Assembly: GCA_020086605.1 (NCBI GenBank)
Contig: JACBWW010000015.1
Coordinates: forward strand, 4,021,642-4,085,641
Source: Lanius collurio
Lineage: Eukaryota > Chordata > Aves > Passeriformes > Laniidae
DNA: 64,000 bases
Direction: 5' to 3'
This document shows, one piece after another, positions 37,921-48,100 of the stretch. A program made the translations under genes and the position numbers. Under the pieces are notes generated by a model. It did no database searches, was not told where the DNA came from, and saw only the letters and a program-made list of their open reading frames with translations. How positions within the stretch are numbered: the stretch's first letter is position 1; each line of letters starts with the position of its first letter.

Positions 37921-40209
37921 AATATTTACTTGTTAGATGTAGATTTTAAAAGCTAACTAAAATTAGAAATTTATTTCACATATAACTTAAGTCTTACTTG
38001 TCTTTACTATTTTTCAAAAAATGCAGAACATTATGATTAATGATTATTATTTGATCATCAAAGTAAATTCAATTTATTACATCTCAAAATAGTAATATAA
38101 AATTCTGGATATATTTAGCAAAAAAGTAATATTTCCCAAATATTCAATGAAAAGATAAGTTGATCAATATTTTTATGAACAATACACCCAATTTTATAAG
38201 ATATTACAAAATCTATATCAAAAAGCATTCATTTAGACATACTTCAATTTTAGCTTCTCTTTCCAAGTCAATCTCATATTAGTAAAGCTTTAGCATAACA
38301 GTATCCACATAGATGAGAGAAGAAAGAGAAGCCTCCTTTAACTAAACATCTCCATTACAGTGCTTACTTTAACAGCAAGAGATGATCAGTTGGCATATTA
38401 AGCTCTTCTCTTATTAGTCACATTCAAGCACGATTTATGCTCTAAGACATTTTTATAATCTTGGAATCAGAACCATCTTACTTTCCTTCTGAAGAAGGAA
38501 TGCCTTTCAAATTTCTGGGTTCTAACATTGGAAATACAGTTTCATGAGTCTTCAGATTAAGCCTTTCTGTTATTACCTTCAGTGTCTCATAACCACTCCT
38601 ATCTTGTACTATTATAATAAATTGGTTCCTGAAAATTATTGCTAGTTAACTTTTTACCTTTTACTTCAGCCTAACTGCTTCACTCTGACCTTCAGACTAA
38701 AAAATAATGCATAAAATCATTCAGTCAATCTTTCCTTATCAAAAAGATAAATGCATGAAAGTTAAAAATTGAAACTTTTCTTTTTCTGTGTTTCTGTTTT
38801 TTAAAGAGTTTAAAGCTTTTCTATACAGAAGTAACATTAAGTGATGAACACAAGAAAGTAGTGGCTTTGCTTCCGATTCTCTACCATTTATATCCCTTAT
38901 TTTTTCTGGATACTTCATATTTAAAAAATATTCATGTCATATGGAATTTGAGACCTGCTTACTTCAAGTAATTATCCCACTATGAAAGTGAATGTATTTT
39001 ACTATTTTTGAGGTCCAAATAAGAACAGGTAAGGCTCTCAGTAAATATGATCTTTCTACATAGTTAATGGTAAGGACTGAGCTAAAACTGAAGTTATTTT
39101 TAATTTTCAAATTGCTTATATACCTTGTGTATTCTTTAACTCCCTGCTAGTGTCAAGATGTCAATGGAGCACCACTTGTTCAAAATGTAAAAAACCTATT
39201 AACAGTATCATGTTCACCAAAGTAGGCCACTTTTTTTTCCTGAATTTTTGTATGTAATAGAATATCCATGCAATCAAAGGGTTTAGATGACATAATTCTC
39301 CTAACTTAGAAGAACAGGTAGTGATACAGGTTACCATTATTACACTCAAGTGTTGAGTGCCCTCGTGAATTATTTGAATATCTTATTTTAGCAAGTTAAA
39401 ATTAAGATATGCATTAATGCACTGATTTTCTTATTTTACTGTCATCTTAATTAGAAACACAGTATATTTCAAAGAAATAAATGTCCTTTTTTGTTGTGAT
39501 GCACATAAAATTGCCACTGATTTATTAATAATTTGATATAATAAAATTAACACAGGAAGCTTCATAACAACACCATGAAAATATATGAGCTATTTGATAC
39601 TGAGGATATCCATTTGTGCAACATTCGTCATTTCTCTGCCTGCATACTGTTTAGCTCTTCAGTTCAGGCATTAGTTACACAAAGATTCTTGAAAATGTTT
39701 TGTTTTAAATTCTGTATTTTTATGAAAATGTTCTAGGATACTTGGTGAACACATAAGAGAAAATATGTAAACACTCTGTTTTCCTGGGTTTCTTGTCCAT
39801 CCTGCTTGCTTCCCCTGGCATCTTGGTCTTCACACCAGATATGTAAACTGCTCAAAGTATGAGTTTATTTTCCCTATTTTACTCTATTTTTCTATTCTTT
39901 CTTGGCTTAATAAGTCATCAGGAAGCTGCAACATATATAATATGGATCAGCTCCTGTCAACCACTTTTCCAGTCATATTTGATCCCTTTGGAGAAGTTCC
40001 AGACTTCACAGTCATGGTAGTCCTCTTCTGATGCAAGTCAAATCATCACTAAATGAGAATGAACAAGTTAAATTTCTGGGAAGAGACACCCCATATCAGT
40101 ATTTTCTGTAAGGTACTAAATATTTTCCTGGTTTCTAGTCTTCTATTGACAGATTCTTCACTGTCTTTTTCCCCCAAAAAAACCCTGAGGTATGTTGTAT
40201 CTGGAATTG

Positions 40210-40235
40210 TTTTTTTTTTTTTTTTTCTTTTTTTT
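40210..40235 (-). repeat. Poly(T) tract
   Basis: A run of 17 T, one C, then 8 T. On the minus strand this is an A-tract. No retroposon body is recognised on the minus strand 5' to it. Confidence 0.9.
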
Positions 40236-42077
40236 AATTTCTGAGATGGAAGAATAGAGGCTTCCTTTTGCTGTGAGAATAAAGATTTCTCTATTTCTCT
40301 AGAACAGCTGTAGGAATGACAGATTGTAAAATCAGTTTTCCTTTCATATGAAACACCAAGTAGATGAAACATTTGAAGGCAGTATTTTTGTTAGTGATGA
40401 ATGAGTAACTTCCAATGAATAATTTACTGAGCAAATTGAGCCAATTTTTCTACTTTCACAATATACACAAGCAGAACACAATTTTCTCATTAGCTGAGAT
40501 CATTTGCCAAATTCTTATAAGTTGTACTTGTAACTGAATATTGATTATGAAGGGATCTCTTCAAGATCTCCACAGAGAAGTCGCTTTTTGTTTGTGAGAT
40601 AGATCAGAAGGTAAAGCTTATGCACTGAATGGATGAATGCATAAACATTTCTGGCAAAATTATGAATGTGGACTTCAATTTTGTTTTGCACATATTTTTA
40701 GGGAAAAAAAAAATTGCATTCACCTTCTTTGAATTTACGTTTTGGAAAAATCAGTGGTACACTGCATACCACAATAAAAAGAAAAACACCAGTCAGCGCA
40801 TCAAATGAACTTCCAACGTCTGATTTCTATTTCCTTTCTTAAAAGTGAAGTTGATTTTTTTAAAAGCAACACAGATGAAAACAAATTAAAAGATGACAAA
40901 TCACATCCAGTCTCATGGATCTCCAAGTTGTATTTTATAAATGGTATTGGCATAATACAAAGTCCTGGCATGGCCTGCAGAAGGTTTTCTGTAGTTAATT
41001 ATATTGTAAAGAGATTTTCATTTTTTTAATCCCAGATCTTTTTGATGAAGCCAGCTTCATACAATAGCTCTTTGTTGGGATAGCACGTAATAGTATTAAT
41101 CATGAAAACAAGCCAACATTGAGAATCATAAGCATGGAATGAATTCAGAACTGACAAATGTCAAATCAGAGTTGTCATCATCGAGATCAACATCTTTAAA
41201 CAGCTTCTGTGGGATTAAATCATAATTAAATTACCAGAACTAGGTAACGCTATATGCATTTTTCACCAATAACTTGTTATAAAATACAACGTTTGAAGCA
41301 GACTAGAAAAGAAGTAATGCATGATTAAAATAAATTATGAACAAGAAATTATTATCAAAGAATATACATAATGCATATTAAGTATAATAATTTCCAGGCC
41401 CATGCCCTGGAAAGCAGTCATTTTCTGATTCAGTCTAAGGCAAATCAGCATCATAACACTGTGGCAAAAAGGAACATTTTTAAAAACATATATATAAAGG
41501 ATGTGCTTAGACTTAATCAGCACATAATATTTGTGACACTAACACAACAATACTGTATGCATAACAATATTAGTATCTTATATCTAGTTAAATAGGAAAA
41601 AACTCACAAAAGCAATTGAGGATGGAAAAAAAATGCCTTAGAATTAGAGAAAGGAAATATTAAAGACCTAACTTATTCATATTATTAAAACCCACAAATA
41701 CAGTGTTTTCTTTCATAAACAAATAAATACTGCCTGTATGTTGAAGAGGATTTTAACCCCTTCCGTGTCAAACCACAACACCCATTTGAGGTAAAATTGT
41801 CTTCTTGGAAACATAAGCCCTGGTAATACAGTCTCAATTACTTAGACAACATTGCACAGAAAGCTCTGATACCACTAGCCACAATACTAGTGTGATCAGA
41901 AACAAAATGTTTTCTGCAAGAGTCAGCACCTATCCCTATGCTCTTGGGGAAATAATTTTTAGGTTGGCATCTGATTGCTGTTCCATTCTGACTTCATTGG
42001 AAGAGGAGGAAGAGATGCAGCAGTGATGTCTTCTGAAGACACCAGGCCAGAGTGTTCATGTTAGACAGAAGGCCACA

Positions 42078-42139
42078 TGAACCACCGATGTGTTACCGTA
42101 GGAATATGAAGCCCCAGGAACTGCTGACGTGTTACCGTG
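42078..42139. repeat. Diverged tandem duplication, about 39-bp period
   Basis: GATGTGTTACCGTA at 42087-42100 recurs as GACGTGTTACCGTG at 42126-42139. The flanking TGAACCACC and GGAACTGCT also line up, giving an offset of 39 bp. Only two copies are visible. It may be part of an unrecognised repeat. Confidence 0.6.
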
Positions 42140-43391
42140 TGTTGCTGGCCACTAATTCCAGTTCTTTGCAGGAAACTCAGAGATATTGAAGGAAATTCAA
42201 AGATAACAGCTGGCTTAAGAGACGACAGAACTGTGATTATCTGGCTCTGTGCTTATAATACTAAAAACTTCAAGGCTTGAAAGGAAATAATTTTAACCAA
42301 GACATCTAGCTATAGATGGTTGGAAGTTGAATATTAAAGCATGAACTTCAAAATAAAAGTAGTTGACCATTGTATCAAACGACTGAAAAATTAGATTCTC
42401 TGCCTCTTCTTGTACTCAAAGCAAGACTGGATACCCCTCTGGAAAATACATTTGGGCACACACATTATGCTTTTGTGAAAAAAATTAGCTATTATGTTAA
42501 GAACTGCGGCATGAAAGTACCATCTAATAAAGAAGTTAGACTACCTGGCCATTAAATATGAGAGGTTAAATATGAGCAATCTATTAACTTGATTTCACTG
42601 CCACCAATCCCATTCATTCTCATGCTGCAGGTTATGGTCCTGACCTTGCTACTTCCACAGTAAGATCAGAGTTGTGCAGGAATGTGAATGTGACCTCTGC
42701 CTGCAAATGAATCACATGGAATAAAGCCAAGTCATCAGTAGAGCCTAGACTAATTTCCATATTGTGCTTCCAATCCTCTGTATCCACACAGATTCCACAG
42801 AAAGAGTAGTACAAACAAATTGCAATTATTTTTTGGTTTGAATTTCTTAATACACATTATTTTTCTACTACATGGTCAGATCTAAGTATAGCATATTATA
42901 GATTTGCTTATATATATAAATAAATGGGCAGAAGATTACTTTGGATAGGCAAATAAAATGTTGATTCCACTGGATGTTGTTGTTTAATAATTTCTGATTT
43001 CCAATTTTGCAATGTCTTCATCTGTTAATGTATCTTTAACAGGGCAACAAAGCAGAGTTCTAAAAGAAATGAGCTGAAATAACATTGTATAAATCTCCTG
43101 CACCATCCTCTTTTCTGTGTACATATGTTGAGAAAAACATAGAGAAAGCATCTGTCAATAGCTGTAAGCCAATTTAAAAAAAAAATCCACAGTTTACTAG
43201 TTGTGGTATTCAGACATTCCAAGAAAAATATAAACCAATATTTAATAATGGATGCTGTTCATAATTTAACTAATAAATAACTTGCTGTATTCCAAAATGT
43301 AATTTGAATGACTACCATGTAATGGAAATAGATACCTGATCTTTAATTTTGCTTATCCAGCTTGTTATCACAATGTCAAAGAGTAGGTTTG

Positions 43392-43516
43392 TGTGCTGGT
43401 TTGGACAAATTTGGAGGAAAATATCCTCTGATAGAAGGCAGGTTACAACCAGCCCTCCCCCACTAGGTTCAGGAAAAAAGAAATTTTCCTTGGAGGAAAG
43501 TGAAAGAGATAAAAAC
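43392..43516 (+). repeat. Left 125-bp inverted arm
   Basis: Compared base by base with the reverse complement of 43827-43951, this arm differs at 8 of 125 positions (about 94% identity, no gaps). It begins TGTGCTGGTTTGGACAAATT and ends GAGATAAAAAC. Similarity stops at both arm ends at the same place, so the arms have sharp limits. Confidence 0.9.
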
Positions 43517-43826
43517 TATTTATTTAACAAGCACACAGGAAAAGGATAATAATGCTAAATAATAAAACTTCTCACTGTGGAGAGAAACCTGGGAAGATTT
43601 CAGAGTCTTTCTGTAGGTGTGGTCTCACTCCTCCTCAGAGCTGGGACATGGGCCCACTTCTGGGGCCTCAGTGGAAAATTCTTCTGGTGTGTTCTGATGT
43701 TGAAACAGTCCAGAAGAGAAGGGAAAAGACCAAAGTCCCATGAAACCAAAGTTCAACTCTCTGTCTCCCTCCAGAGAAGGAGCAGAAAGCTGGCTGAGAA
43801 GCAAGCAGGGTGCTTCCTCTACTTTT
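43517..43826. other. Spacer between the inverted arms
   Basis: 310 bp separate the two arms. An AATAAA occurs near 43560 on the plus strand, and another AATAAA lies near 43518-43525 on the minus strand, so either orientation could serve as an LTR. The open frames across it on both strands follow the repeat and lack protein features. Confidence 0.55.
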
Positions 43827-43951
43827 GTTTTTATCTCTTTTACTTTCCTCCAAGGAAAGTTTCTTTTTTCCCGAACCTGGTGGGGGATGGGTGGTTGTAA
43901 CCCGTCTTCTATCAGAGGATATTTTCCTCCAAATTTGTCCAAACCAGCACA
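43827..43951 (-). repeat. Right 125-bp inverted arm
   Basis: This is the inverted partner of 43392-43516. On the plus strand it ends TCCAAACCAGCACA at 43951, so the whole 43392-43951 unit (560 bp) has perfect TGTGCTGGTTTGGACAAATT terminal inverted repeats. CpG sites persist here (CCCGAAC, CCCGTC) where the left arm has CA or TG at some of the same places. Confidence 0.9.
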
Positions 43952-43960
43952 AATAATTAG

Positions 43961-43978
43961 TGATGCCCAATGTGGGGC
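43961..43978 (+). other. Possible retroviral primer-binding site for tRNA-Lys
   Basis: Nine bases after the CA end of the foldback unit, TGATGCCCAATGTGGGGC matches the known tRNA-Lys primer-binding sequence of lysine-primed retroviruses at 15 of 18 positions. The three differences are all C-to-T or G-to-A transitions, two explained by CpG decay. Unlike an ordinary primer-binding site, the similarity continues through the entire tRNA. Confidence 0.45.
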
Positions 43979-44036
43979 TTGGACCCACGACCCTGACACT
44001 AAGAGTCTCATGCTCTACCAACTGAGCTAGCCGGGC
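43964..44036 (-). pseudogene. tRNA-Lys(CTT)-derived sequence, decayed
   Basis: On the minus strand 73 nt read as tRNA-Lys with anticodon CTT: acceptor arm GCCCGGC, A-box TAGCTCAGTTGG, anticodon loop CTCTTAG, T-arm GTGGGTCCAAGCCCCAC. Departures from the canonical gene are an A in place of G at position 66 (acceptor pair 7-66 lost), a G-G mismatch in the anticodon stem, G at position 38, and C in place of the invariant T at position 55 in the T-loop. No run of four T follows on the minus strand for over 100 bp, so a Pol III terminator is missing. The four bases after the acceptor read ATCA, reminiscent of a discriminator base plus CCA, which eukaryotic tRNA genes do not encode. Either a dead tRNA gene or a reverse-transcribed tRNA copy; the CCA-like end favours the latter weakly. 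Confidence 0.75.
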
Positions 44037-44155
44037 CAGGCAGGAGACAGCCACCCTGGAGCCTCGCGGCCCTGTTCCGTCTGCAGCCCTGCTCCGTGCA
44101 GGTGGCCTGCTGGTGACACGGCTCGGCCAGGCCAGCCCTCACCTAGTGCGGCCAA
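44037..44155. other. GC-rich patch beside the tRNA segment
   Basis: About seven CpG sites in 120 bp, with words such as CTCGCGGCCC and GGCTCGGCCAGGCC. If the tRNA segment was a gene, this is its 5' flank, where GC-rich sequence is usual. If the unit is retroviral, this is leader sequence after the primer-binding site. No frame or motif decides between them. Confidence 0.5.
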
Positions 44156-45161
44156 AATTCATCTGAGCTACTGCCTGGCAAAGATAATGTGACCAACAGT
44201 GATAAGGGAATTCCAGCTGCAAGGCCCATGGGACTAACTCTTAGTGCTGTAAGATTCCTCCAGAATAGATGAAGTCTGCAGACATCAATCCTTTCCCAGG
44301 TCAGAGGAAAGGGAAAGGCAAAGGCACGTGAAGAAAACACCAGAGACACCAAAGTCAGTGAAAAAGGAAGAGGTGAAACTCCAAAGAGAGGAGAAAGGGG
44401 AGATGCTTTAAACCTAGAAGCTGAAATTCTGTTGTAAAGCTACGGTGATGGACTATGATACACCAGAGTACCTGTTGTACTTTCATGAAAGCTTGGGGGG
44501 TGGAGCATTCAAACTGCAACTGTGAGCAAATGTACCTGTGCTGAGATAAGCAACTGTTGAAGTAGCTGTTATCTGGTGAGAAGCTTGAATGGAGAGAGAT
44601 GAAAGTGATGAAGACCCTTGCTCCCAGGGAAGGAGACCTCTGTTCCTAGAGATGAAGATGCTCCCAGAGATAAGTGAAGAGAACTTTTTGCTTCTGAACA
44701 CCTTATCCATAAAATGGTCTCTTCAGCTAAAGATTGAACCCTTGAAAGCAGTTTTGAGGAAGGCTGTAAGTCGAGGGAAGGGACTTCCACATGCGAGCAG
44801 AGAACCAACCCAGGTGGCTGTCTCACTGTGACATTGAAGCCATGAGAGAACTGTTTCTTGTGGAGATGTCTCCATAGCATGAGCAAGAGAGACTCCTCTC
44901 CCTAAGTGAACTGAAAAAGATTATTACAGAGGTGGTAAACTGACTGAAAATCTCAAGGCTTGTCTTTTTATGTTGTCAGTGGGAGAAGGAAGAAAGATGG
45001 GGGGGAAGAGAAGTGTTCTAAAGGTTTGTCTGACTTTTTTTTTCTTTTAGTTCTGTTAATAAACTTCTTTATATTCTTTTAAGTTTTGTGCCTGCTTTCC
45101 TTTCTCCTAATTCATATCTCACAGAAGCAAAATAATGGATATTTTGAACCAAACCACTACA
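44156..45161 (+). mobile_element. LTR-like region with polyadenylation signal and CA end
   Basis: The purine-rich left half leads into a T-rich stretch (45038-45052), AATAAA at 45059-45064, the pyrimidine-rich TGCCTGCTTTCCTTTCTCC, and the terminus GAACCAAACCACTACA at 45161. The layout resembles U3-R-U5 of an avian LTR. The left limit of the LTR is not clear. Frames of 75-105 codons here do not look like retroviral proteins. Confidence 0.6.
45059..45064 (+). terminator. LTR polyadenylation signal AATAAA
   Basis: AATAAA lies about 100 bp before the CA terminus of the element, preceded by a T-rich stretch and followed by a GT/CT-rich segment, the usual R-U5 context. Confidence 0.55.
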
Positions 45162-48100
45162 CTTAATTGGTGTTTCTGCCTAGTTTACGAACTGAACCCC
45201 CATACAGACAGCATATAGGTATTGGTAAGATTTGTCTGACTTTATTGACACTTCTCTACTCTGCTCTTGGAGGCAATAATGTTACTTGACATGTCACTAG
45301 AAGATCAAAAGTGACAGTGAAACTTGGAAAATTCAAAGTTACTGGGAGCAACTGTTATCGTGCAGCTGGGGTTTGGAATATTTGACAGAGAAGAAGAAAC
45401 TAAGTAGAAAAGGGAAAAAAAATCAAGAACAACTTTTAAAGGAGGTACTCTTCAGTTATGTGTGAATGGTTTTAAATTAGCTCTCATGACAACAAAGCAA
45501 GCTTTTGAAACAGTCTCCCTGATAGCCAGATTCAAGAGGTAGATAAGAAATTTCATCATGATCATAGAAGAGAGAAACTTTAGAAGGGCAGTATATGAGT
45601 TTGTTTTTGACAGCCTAAAAGGAAGAGTTCAGGACATCTTCATAGACAGCAAAATTATGTGGTTTAAAACATGACTATTCCAGGTTGTATTTTTCTGAAG
45701 AGAGATTATTACATGTTCTGGAGCCACAGAACCAGAGTAGCATGAATAACCAAAACCAAAGTGACACAGAATGGCTTACAGGAGTTGAATACAAACCACA
45801 TATTTAGGCCTGGGCACACTACAAAAGTCCTATTTGCCACCAAAATAATTGGATTGTGTAACCACTTGCAATAATTCTAGCCAGTTAAGTAATAAGATAC
45901 ATGCCTTGCATCAAACACTAGTAGTTTGTCAGCCAGGCAGTACATGATGAAATAGATGAAACAGCTGATGATAAAGAATCAGCTGTCTGAAAAACAAGGT
46001 CGGCTAACAACGACTAAACAATATTAAACCTAAGTCAGCTACCTGAAAAGTCTTAAACTATGAATGAAGGTTCTCAAGGAAGTCACTATAGATGAATGAA
46101 AAACTGTCCTAAACAAAAAAAAAAAGGCAGTTCAAAAAAGTTATTATTTCCATACTTATTCCTCCTATAAGATTTTTTCTTTTAGCAAGTATTTGTTAGA
46201 AAATGCAATCAGCTCTTGGCTTCCAGGATTCCTGCCTTGTGTTTGAGTTATTGCTCTGGTAGTAATTCCATTAAAACTACATTCAGATCTCATGTCTCAC
46301 CTGTGGTTTCTGTGCATGTCATACATATGGCTACATACGATCCATAAGAACATGTTCTTGCTGTATTCTCTATTAGCAAGGATAACCTTGAGGCACATCT
46401 GCAAAAAGACTTAGTTAAGATGGACAGGAATAGCTTCAACCCCATTCTCTTTCTGTCTGTTATTTCACCATTGTCCTTCCTATATTTGGTTTAATTTTAC
46501 TTGGTGCTTCCTGGATAATGGAGTTCTTGTTTCTGTCCAGCGTGTAGTACAATCACTGACCACTTGAGTGGAAGATATTCTGTCGGGGAAGAATTTTGAA
46601 AAAGGAGAAAGAATTTAGGGTTTATCTCCTTCAGTAAGAAAGGGCAGAATTTACTTGAAATGTTTCATATAACAGGATACAAAACCCCCAAAAGGCAGAC
46701 ATCTTAACCTCTGCTTCAAGAGAAGAACACTCAAAGGAAAGTACTACTCAAAGGAAAACTAATACAACTTTTAAAAAGAGAAGAATAACAGAAAATACTT
46801 ACTTTGTTCAAAGCACATAAATGAGAAATTTCAACATCACAAGAGCAGCTTTGTTTAAAACAACTTATTTGCTCACCTTTAATTTTGTGCTATTACAATT
46901 TGCTCATCTGAAGTGCTTTCCAACCTAAAGTCAAGTGTCAAAGTTTTATACAGATTTCTACAAGAAATGAATTCAAATTATTTCTTCATGTGACATGTCA
47001 GTAAATGTTAAATATGCATGTTATCAGAAAAAAACCAAGAAAAAAAAAACAACTAACACTCAAAAATGAAAGCAATAAAAATTCCAACAGTACACCTGGA
47101 GAACTTGAGTGTTATAAAGTAATCTTGAGATGAATTGAATTATTCTTGTTCTACATGATAGATAATTTAACATATGCATTAAAAGTGATAATGATCAGAA
47201 ATGTGATTCCACAAAATTGACATTTATGAATGTGTGGTTCCTGAGTGATAAGAAGAAACTCTGCATTTGCTGAAGAAATTAATATTTGAACTCAAGTTTT
47301 AAATCCATATAAGGCATAATGATATTTAAAAAATAATACTGTTCAGGAATTTATGCAATTCTTACTTTGTACAAAAAAGAACATCATTATCTGGTGTTAT
47401 AGATGGAATAGTTGAGATAAAGTCCTGCAAAATTCATTATGCAAAGTCCATTGGCAGCACTGGAAATGAAGCCAGGCTCTGGTGAATTGTTTAACTGCAA
47501 TTATTATTACTGTGAAGTTCTTGGCAAAAACAGTGAAAATAAAGTCCAGCTCTAATGTAGTATGATTTATGTTAATATAAGAGGTTTCTGTTTTCTGATT
47601 TCCCACAGACAAAGAGGTGAAGAGTTGAATAGACATACACTACGAATAGATACTGAATTAAAAATGACTGGTTACTTGCATATGGGAGAGGAAGTTTGAT
47701 TCTCCTCTGTTGTCTCCCTATCCCTATCTCCACCTATGCCTGTCCATCCACAGCAGAAAAAATTGGGATTTTGTTCAGCTAGGAATAAACCCAGTATTTA
47801 TTGTGGAAAGCTGCTATAGGATTGTCTGTCTCAGAAAGTGAGTAATTTAAAAAAGTGCCATTTGTGTGTCATATAATAGTAAAAAGTACCAGACAAATGA
47901 AAACAATTAAAACACTGAGCACATCTGCAGGTTGAATGTGGCTGGAAAAGTCCAGAAAAAGGTCAAGCAAACAAACATTAAAGTGGAAGAAAATGTATTG
48001 GACGATAATAAATACCCCATTATTTGATAAAGTCAACAGTAACAACTGATATTCTCATTAAGATTTACCTATGATGTAACACTAATGTTCTACCTCCTTG

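Larger units (their letters stand above)
37921..43391. other. AT-rich non-coding sequence
   Basis: No gene is recognised. It includes a T-run pair at 40210-40235 and a less AT-rich stretch at about 41990-42240 that contains a diverged duplication (about 42078-42139) and the near-palindrome GTCTTCTGAAGAC at 42028-42040. That stretch may be an unrecognised old transposon. No CR1 or LTR similarity is seen by eye elsewhere. Confidence 0.5.
43392..45161 (+). mobile_element. Composite LTR-derived element with foldback arms and tRNA-Lys segment
   Basis: The left edge is TGTGCTGGTTTGG and the right edge CCAAACCACTACA. These are imperfect inverted termini of TG...CA type like those of avian LTRs. Within it lie two 125-bp inverted arms (43392-43516 and 43827-43951), a decayed tRNA-Lys segment (43964-44036), a GC-rich patch (44037-44155) and a long LTR-like region ending with AATAAA (45059-45064) and a pyrimidine-rich U5-like stretch. 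No clear target-site duplication is seen (GTTTG left, CTTAA right). Whether this is one element, a solo LTR invaded by another, or two rearranged LTRs cannot be settled by eye. No gag, pol or env coding sequence is visible; the 107-128-codon frames on both strands are within the foldback unit and are not proteins. The LTR nature of the 3' end is more secure than the overall structure. Confidence 0.6.

Noticed and set aside
43625..44054. Two overlapping minus-strand frames of 128 codons each, and plus-strand frames of 96-107 codons
   Set aside because: They run through the inverted-repeat arms and the tRNA-derived segment in several frames at once, with no retroviral or cellular protein features. 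They are by-products of repeat sequence.
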